Positions 7,146-11,648 of a stretch of DNA of 11,648 nucleotides are shown here, piece after piece. The position numbers were made by a program, and so were the translations under genes. The DNA is from Oscillospiraceae bacterium (GTDB taxonomy: Bacteria; Bacillota_A; Clostridia; Oscillospirales; Oscillospiraceae). The notes below the pieces were generated by a model. It searched no databases. It was given only the letters and a program-made list of their open reading frames with translations, and was not told the origin of the DNA. Positions within the stretch are counted from its first letter, which is position 1, and every line of letters starts with the position of its first letter. The stretch is taken from positions 1 through 11,648 of the forward strand of contig JAGBEM010000141.1 of NCBI GenBank assembly GCA_017936985.1, written 5' to 3'.

Positions 7146-8312
7146 ATGAAAAAGCTTTTATTTGCAATATATTCGTTGGGTTATGGCGGTGCAGAAAGAA
7201 GCCTTGTAAACTTACTGCAGGAATTGCCGGAAGAAAAATACCAGATCGACCTGCTCCTTTTTCAAAAAAAAGGTGACTTTATCAAGCAACTGCCTCCCAG
7301 TGTTCGGGTGCTGGATACCCCAAAAGTACTTGGTGGCCTTTATGCGTCGGTGCGAAATTCTGGAAAATATGTTTTTACGAAGGTAGTGGGCACGGCTTGC
7401 GCCAGGATTGCAAGACAAACGAAAAAGTCCAGGTCTGCCTTCCGCTGGAGGCACTTTTACAAAAATAGAATCGAATCTCTTCCGGAGCACTATGATGTTG
7501 CTGTGGCTTATGTAGGTTCCGAAGTCATGTATTTTGTAAGAGATAAGGTCAAGGCAGACCGGAAAGCTGTTTGGATTCACAATGATTACCGAACGGCCGG
7601 GTACTCCAAAGAGGATGACTATCCTTACTTTGCAGAGATGGATGCGATTGTTTCCGTGTCCAAAGAGTGCGTAGATGTGTTGCGCGAGGAGTTTCCGGAA
7701 TTCCAGGAAAAAATGCATCATATTGACAACATTACCTCTTCGGCGCTGATCAGAAAGCGAGCGGAGGCTTTTGTGCCGGAGGAATATGAAAGCGGCAAGC
7801 ATAATATTCTTTCTGTTGGCAGGCTATGGCCGCAAAAGGGATTTGATATGGCGGTAGATGCTGCGCAGATTTTAAAAAACAGGGGATTGTCGTTCCGTTG
7901 GTTCATCATCGGAGAAGGTTTCCTAAGAGAAAATCTGGAAAAACAAATCAAAAATGCAGCGCTCGAAAACCATGTTATTCTTTTGGGTACGCGCAATAAC
8001 CCCTATCCGTATATCCGGAATTGCTCTGTTCTGGTGCAAACTTCCCGGTATGAGGGTAAATCTGTGGTGCTGGATGAAGGAAAGATTTTGTGCGCTCCCA
8101 TCGTGACGACTGCCTACCCTACTGCTGCGGACCAGATCATAGATGGCAGGGAAGGCCTGGTTACAGAAATGTCGCCAGAAGGAATCGCGCAGGGAATTAT
8201 GGAGATGCTGGCCGAAGAAGATCGCCGGCGGCAAATACAAGATTATCTGAACAGCCAGGAATATGGCAATCAGTGTGAGGTTAAAAAATACTGCAGAATA
8301 TTGGATGAATAG
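7146..8312 (+). CDS. GT4 family glycosyltransferase (first of a tandem pair)
   Basis: This 388-residue cytoplasmic glycosyltransferase has the GT-B fold and probably transfers a sugar from a nucleotide-sugar to a growing lipid-linked glycan. The N-terminal domain opens with LFAIYSLGYGGAERSLVNLL (GGAER at residues 14-18), the acceptor-side Gly loop of GT4 enzymes. The C-terminal nucleotide-sugar domain has SVGRLWPQKGFD (223-234), FIIGEG (253-258) and the EX7E motif EGKSVVLDE (E303 and E311). Length is normal for the family. The start at 7146 has a strong AGGAG. It is the first gene of a compact operon, ending four bases before the next start. Unlike the upstream giant gene it uses TTA and CTA codons freely. 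It is clearly related to the following gene. Sugar and linkage cannot be predicted. Confidence 0.9.
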   Translation: MKKLLFAIYSLGYGGAERSLVNLLQELPEEKYQIDLLLFQKKGDFIKQLPPSVRVLDTPKVLGGLYASVRNSGKYVFTKVVGTACARIARQTKKSRSAFRWRHFYKNRIESLPEHYDVAVAYVGSEVMYFVRDKVKADRKAVWIHNDYRTAGYSKEDDYPYFAEMDAIVSVSKECVDVLREEFPEFQEKMHHIDNITSSALIRKRAEAFVPEEYESGKHNILSVGRLWPQKGFDMAVDAAQILKNRGLSFRWFIIGEGFLRENLEKQIKNAALENHVILLGTRNNPYPYIRNCSVLVQTSRYEGKSVVLDEGKILCAPIVTTAYPTAADQIIDGREGLVTEMSPEGIAQGIMEMLAEEDRRRQIQDYLNSQEYGNQCEVKKYCRILDE

Positions 8313-8316
8313 AACT

Positions 8317-9516
8317 ATGAAAAAGGTACTGATTGTAATCCGCGATATGAAGATCGGTGGTGCACAAAAAAGCCTGTTGACCTTTTTGCAATGCTTGGCT
8401 TCTACGCAAATGCAGAAGCAATTTGATATTCATTTGATGGTGATTGACCCCCAGGGTGCATTCTTATCGCAAATTCCCAAAACCATTCAGTTGGTGGAGG
8501 CACCGCGGGAATTGCGGTGGCTCAGCGTGCATATGAAGCCCCAATTGATATTCCAGCAGTTTACCTGGCGTGGCATTTGGGGCGAAATTTGCTGGCTGCT
8601 GCAAAAGGGAATGAAACGTTTTTCGCCTTCTTTCCACATTTCACAGAAGAAATGGAAGTGCTGGAAACCGTTCGTACCGGAAAATAGACAGAAATATGAT
8701 GTGGCGGTCTCCTATATAGACGGTTGTCCCAATTACTATGTCATGGATAAAGTCAAGGCGGACAAAAAGGTTCTATGGGTACATAGCGAATACCAGAAAC
8801 AGGGTTATGATTCCGCGTTCGACCGTCCCTTTTTTGAGGCCAGTGATGCCATTGTGACGATCTCATCAAAGTGTGAGCAATGTATCGCAGAGGCCTTTCC
8901 ACAGTGCGCCGACAAGGTCCATGTTTTGGAGAATATCACCTCTTACGAGGAAATTTCCAGAAAAAGCAAAATAGGAACTTGTGTAGAATTCGCTGGAAAC
9001 CAGACGTTGAAGCTTTTAACCGTGGGCAGGCTGCATACACAAAAGGGAATTGACCTGGCAATAGGAGCCGCGAAGCTTCTGAAAGAAGCAGGAAAATCTT
9101 TCCTGTGGCTGGTGGTAGGTGAAGGCGCGGAACGCGCTGGTTTGCAGGCTTTGATCGATTCATATGGCCTGTCAGACAGTTTTTATTTGGTTGGATCGAG
9201 AGAAAACCCCTATTCATATATTGCAGAATGTGATATGATAGTTCAGCCATCCAGAGTAGAGGGTAAGTCCATCGTTTTGGATGAAGCTAAAATGTTGTGC
9301 AAACCAATCGTGGTTACCAACTATGCGACAGTAAAGGATTCCGTTATGCATGGCGAAAGCGGATGGATTGTGGACATGACAGAGCAAGCTATCTGTGAAG
9401 GCATTGTGCATATGTATCATCATCCGCAACTGCGCAAGCAGATTGTGGAGAACCTGAATAAGGCACCCAAGGGTAACGAAGAGGAATTGGAACGGTATGT
9501 GAATATTATGTTCTGA
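8317..9516 (+). CDS. GT4 family glycosyltransferase (second of a tandem pair)
   Basis: This is a 399-residue GT-B glycosyltransferase. I choose ATG 8317 because MKKVLIVIRDMKIGGAQKSLL aligns with the start of the preceding paralogue. In-frame ATGs at 8263 and 8305 would overlap that gene and add unrelated residues. The ribosome binding site is weak (GGA near 8303), so translation may be coupled to the gene before. GGAQK is at residues 14-18, TVGRLHTQKGID at 235-246, VVGEG at 266-270 and EX7E at E315/E323 (EGKSIVLDE). It shares with its neighbour the central DKVKAD(R/K)K...W(I/V)H block and the NIT segment before the linker. It probably adds another sugar of the same repeat unit. The donor is unknown. 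Confidence 0.88.
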   Translation: MKKVLIVIRDMKIGGAQKSLLTFLQCLASTQMQKQFDIHLMVIDPQGAFLSQIPKTIQLVEAPRELRWLSVHMKPQLIFQQFTWRGIWGEICWLLQKGMKRFSPSFHISQKKWKCWKPFVPENRQKYDVAVSYIDGCPNYYVMDKVKADKKVLWVHSEYQKQGYDSAFDRPFFEASDAIVTISSKCEQCIAEAFPQCADKVHVLENITSYEEISRKSKIGTCVEFAGNQTLKLLTVGRLHTQKGIDLAIGAAKLLKEAGKSFLWLVVGEGAERAGLQALIDSYGLSDSFYLVGSRENPYSYIAECDMIVQPSRVEGKSIVLDEAKMLCKPIVVTNYATVKDSVMHGESGWIVDMTEQAICEGIVHMYHHPQLRKQIVENLNKAPKGNEEELERYVNIMF

Positions 9517-9518
9517 TC

Positions 9519-9525
9519 AGGAGGG
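9519..9525 (+). promoter_or_regulatory. Ribosome binding site of the GT2 gene
   Basis: AGGAGGG lies seven bases before ATG 9533, in the 16-base gap after the second GT4 gene. It is the strongest Shine-Dalgarno match in the operon and settles the GT2 start. Confidence 0.85.
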
Positions 9526-9532
9526 AAGCAAA

Positions 9533-10582
9533 ATGTCTCCTTATTTTAGCATCATACTGCCAATATATAATGTTGCGCCATATCTGCAACGATGTGTGCA
9601 GTCTGTGCTGGATCAGAGATTTTGTGACTACGAGCTGATTCTGGTCGACGATGGGTCGACAGATCGCTCCCCGGAAATTTGTGATCTTTTGGCTTCTCAA
9701 CATCAGTGTATTCGTGTAATCCATAAAGAAAATGGTGGCTTGTCCAGCGCCAGAAATGAAGGAACCAGGATTGCGCAAGGAGACTATATATGGTGGGTCG
9801 ATTCAGACGACTGGATTGCTCCGGATGCTTTGCAGATCCTTTATCAAGCAAGTATTTCCAAGAAACCGGACATGGTAAAATTCAACTACATCCGCATTGA
9901 GCAGGACACACTTTTGTGCCTAAGCAGCGCGCAGCCTGGTTTTTATCACGGCAGAAGGGAAGTGCAGACGCTCTTAAATGCAGGCTTCTTCTCGGCAGGG
10001 CAGTTTTGCTTGTCTGCTTGGTCCCATATCTATCGCAGGTCTTTCCTGGAAATGAACCGGTTGGCATTTGTGTCTGAGAGAATCGTTGGCAGCGAGGACT
10101 ATCTGTTTAACTTGAAGGCTTTGCTGGTAGCGGAAAATGTGCAGGTGTTAACGGAACAGCTTTACTTTTATGAACAGCGAATCGGCAGTTTGTCACAAAG
10201 ATACAAACAAGACTTGCCGAAAAGGTATACACAGCTGTATATGCAATTGCGGCAGTACTATTCCGGTGCAGGAATGCTTGAGGTGTACGACAAAAAAATA
10301 TGCCGGTTCTTTGTGTGGCATTTGCTGCATGGTACTTGTATTTCCAATGAATATCGGGTATCAAGCGGCCATTCTATGCGCGATGGGCGCAAAAACATTT
10401 ATAAATTCCTGGGCGATCCTGAGATCAGGAGCGCAATGAAACGATGCGACTGCACAGGCTTGCGCTGGAAACAGCGGGTACAGCTTTTGGCGATGCGGTT
10501 GCGGCTGGAGCCGGTATTTTACTGGCTGTATGTTGTTAAGTCCGGCAAAAAAGAAGAGAGGCATTATGGCAAAGAGATTTAG
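9533..10582 (+). CDS. GT2 family glycosyltransferase
   Basis: This is a 349-residue inverting glycosyltransferase with a GT-A fold. The N-terminal catalytic domain shows every expected block: FSIILPIYNVAPYLQRCVQSV (residues 5-25), the nucleotide-binding VDDGSTD (38-44), ENGGLSSARNEG (66-77), and the metal-binding DXD-type VDSDDW (89-94). GSEDYLFN (186-193) carries the acidic pair often acting as catalytic base in EpsJ/capsule-type GT2 enzymes. The C-terminal third has aromatic and basic helices that may sit against the membrane, but no clear transmembrane span. It probably adds a sugar to the lipid-linked repeat unit built with the two GT4 enzymes. Its last 17 bases overlap the start of the next gene, indicating translational coupling. 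Sugar specificity is unknown. Confidence 0.92.
   Translation: MSPYFSIILPIYNVAPYLQRCVQSVLDQRFCDYELILVDDGSTDRSPEICDLLASQHQCIRVIHKENGGLSSARNEGTRIAQGDYIWWVDSDDWIAPDALQILYQASISKKPDMVKFNYIRIEQDTLLCLSSAQPGFYHGRREVQTLLNAGFFSAGQFCLSAWSHIYRRSFLEMNRLAFVSERIVGSEDYLFNLKALLVAENVQVLTEQLYFYEQRIGSLSQRYKQDLPKRYTQLYMQLRQYYSGAGMLEVYDKKICRFFVWHLLHGTCISNEYRVSSGHSMRDGRKNIYKFLGDPEIRSAMKRCDCTGLRWKQRVQLLAMRLRLEPVFYWLYVVKSGKKEERHYGKEI
10556..10561 (+). promoter_or_regulatory. Ribosome binding site of the polymerase-like gene
   Basis: GAGAGG, inside the 3' end of the GT2 coding sequence and four bases from ATG 10566, fits a Shine-Dalgarno site. It supports the overlapping start over later Met codons at 10614 and 10617. 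Confidence 0.55.
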
Positions 10583-11648
10583 AATTCAAAAGCGCCTTCC
10601 AATTGAAGACTTCATGATGTTTCTGGCACTGTTTTTTGTGTCTTCTTACGCGCTGCTGGAGCATGTAAGTATTTCGATTGCGCTGTTTTCCGCAGTGAAA
10701 ATGCCTTTGCTCTATGGCGGTGGCGTATTTATGATTCCATATGTGCTTAAAATACTGAGCAGCTTGCGGAAGAAGAAGTTTTTCTACATTTTCCTGTCGT
10801 TGATACTGTTGTTTATTATGCTTTGGCTATCCGCAAATAGCAACAAAAACACCACCTTCGGAACGGTGGCGGAACGCATGACCGTACGGTTAGTTTTGTA
10901 TTTGACAGAGTTGTTTTTCCTGATGATTTGGGCATCTGAAAAAGGCAAAGGAGATTTTGTAATCCGGTTCCTTTTTGGGTATGTGTTCGTCCTGGTTGTT
11001 GCAACAGATTTTTTGCTGTTAACAAAACTGGTGGTGTTCCACAACGGTCGTTTTGAGACATATCTGGTGGGAAATAAGTTTACGGTTTCCTATATGCATA
11101 TGAATTTGCTGGCGCTTTGGTTTGTCAAGAACAATGGACGGTTTCACTTCTGGCAGAAATCAAAAGTGCTGGCGATACTGGCAGCCAGCGTTGTCATTAT
11201 AGTGTCCATTTATGTGGACTGCATCACAGGTTTGCTGGGCTGCCTTGCACTGATTTGGTTGTTTGCTTCGATAAACACGCCGTTTGAAAGAAAGATTATG
11301 CGGCTCACCTCTCCGACGATACTGACCTTGGTTCTGGCAGCAAGTGTGATTTTCCCGTTTGTTGCCCAAAGCATTGTCTCGATACCGTTTATTGAGTCCT
11401 TGCTGGAAAGCGTCCTTGGCCGAAGCGATACGTTGACAGGACGACTGAATATCTTTGAGGTGTTCAGCCTCAGAATGGGCAACCGCTGGCTGTGGGGCTA
11501 TGGGTATGGTAACGGCAATGCAATATCCGAGGCGATCTTCGGCTATGCAAATGCTCAGAATGCAATTTTGTACTGGGTCTTGCAGGCGGGTGTCTTGGTG
11601 ACGGGCAGCCTGATCCTGCTGATTTTGTTAATTTTCCGCCAGCTTTCC
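10566..11648 (+). CDS. O-antigen ligase / Wzy-type polymerase-like membrane protein (3' partial)
   Basis: The frame is open from ATG 10566 to the window end (361 codons, no stop), so the C-terminus is missing. It is strongly hydrophobic, with roughly nine to ten predicted membrane spans, for example residues 15-33, 72-90, 106-123, 131-154, 201-234 and 252-270. A long loop follows (about 271-327) containing LTGRLNIFE (290-298) and WLWGYGYGN (308-316), then ANAQNAILYWVLQAG (328-342). This order (GR...G.G.G...xN..L....G) is that of the O-antigen ligase/polymerase family. Many members have His-Asn at the last block, whereas here it is Gln-Asn (331-332). Such proteins polymerise or ligate lipid-linked glycan units on the outer face of the membrane. 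The operon with three glycosyltransferases supports a capsule or exopolysaccharide polymerase. Polymerase versus ligase cannot be decided. Confidence 0.82.
   Translation, partial: MAKRFRIQKRLPIEDFMMFLALFFVSSYALLEHVSISIALFSAVKMPLLYGGGVFMIPYVLKILSSLRKKKFFYIFLSLILLFIMLWLSANSNKNTTFGTVAERMTVRLVLYLTELFFLMIWASEKGKGDFVIRFLFGYVFVLVVATDFLLLTKLVVFHNGRFETYLVGNKFTVSYMHMNLLALWFVKNNGRFHFWQKSKVLAILAASVVIIVSIYVDCITGLLGCLALIWLFASINTPFERKIMRLTSPTILTLVLAASVIFPFVAQSIVSIPFIESLLESVLGRSDTLTGRLNIFEVFSLRMGNRWLWGYGYGNGNAISEAIFGYANAQNAILYWVLQAGVLVTGSLILLILLIFRQLS

Noticed and set aside
7040..7276. A small + strand frame of 78 codons across the inverted repeats
   Set aside because: It runs through the hairpins into the glycosyltransferase in another frame, has no ribosome binding site and shows no coding character.
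8263..8316. Upstream ATGs at 8263 and 8305 as the start of the second GT4 gene
   Set aside because: They add residues unlike the family and overlap the previous gene; ATG 8317 matches the paralogue's N-terminus.
10784..11482. Minus-strand frames of 69 to 90 codons near the right end
   Set aside because: They lie opposite the membrane polymerase-like gene, which has clear family motifs and membrane spans; the antisense translations show nothing recognisable.

Overview
The window looks like a piece of a Bacillota (Clostridia-type, probably gut) chromosome. The reasons are the AGGAG-type ribosome binding sites, the moderate base composition, and a giant surface protein ending in long Tyr/Gly-rich cell-wall-binding repeats of the kind common in gut Clostridia. 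No ribosomal or other phylogenetic marker is present, so genus is not assignable. All genes read on the + strand.

Region 1 (1-6996) is one reading frame of 2331 codons plus a stop, already open at base 1, so its N-terminus and any signal peptide lie to the left of the window. In order it holds: about ten Cys/His/Asp-rich repeats of roughly 20 residues; a CxxC 'C..P..C..CG..H' linker; a helical segment of unknown function with a DFGHMFG...WAGD motif pair; a phosphodiester glycosidase (NAGPA-type) domain with its NLDGGGST signature; Ig-like segments; an unassigned beta-rich segment; degenerate cell-wall-binding repeats; and a very regular 66-71-residue repeat array. That array is built as four copies of a three-unit super-repeat of about 208 residues.

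Region 2 (6997-7145) is a short spacer with two adjoining inverted repeats that share a GGGCGG segment, then a good ribosome binding site.

Region 3 (7146-11648) is a tightly packed polysaccharide-assembly operon: two tandem paralogous GT4 glycosyltransferases, a GT2 glycosyltransferase, and an O-antigen ligase/polymerase-like membrane protein that runs off the right edge. Gaps are 4 and 16 nt, and the last pair overlaps by 17 nt.

Working model (inference): the operon makes and polymerises a cell-surface glycan, and the giant secreted protein is held in the envelope by its repeats. Its phosphodiester glycosidase domain may act on sugar-1-phosphate diesters in that glycan or in teichoic-acid-like polymers. 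The shared location supports this, but nothing in the sequence proves it.
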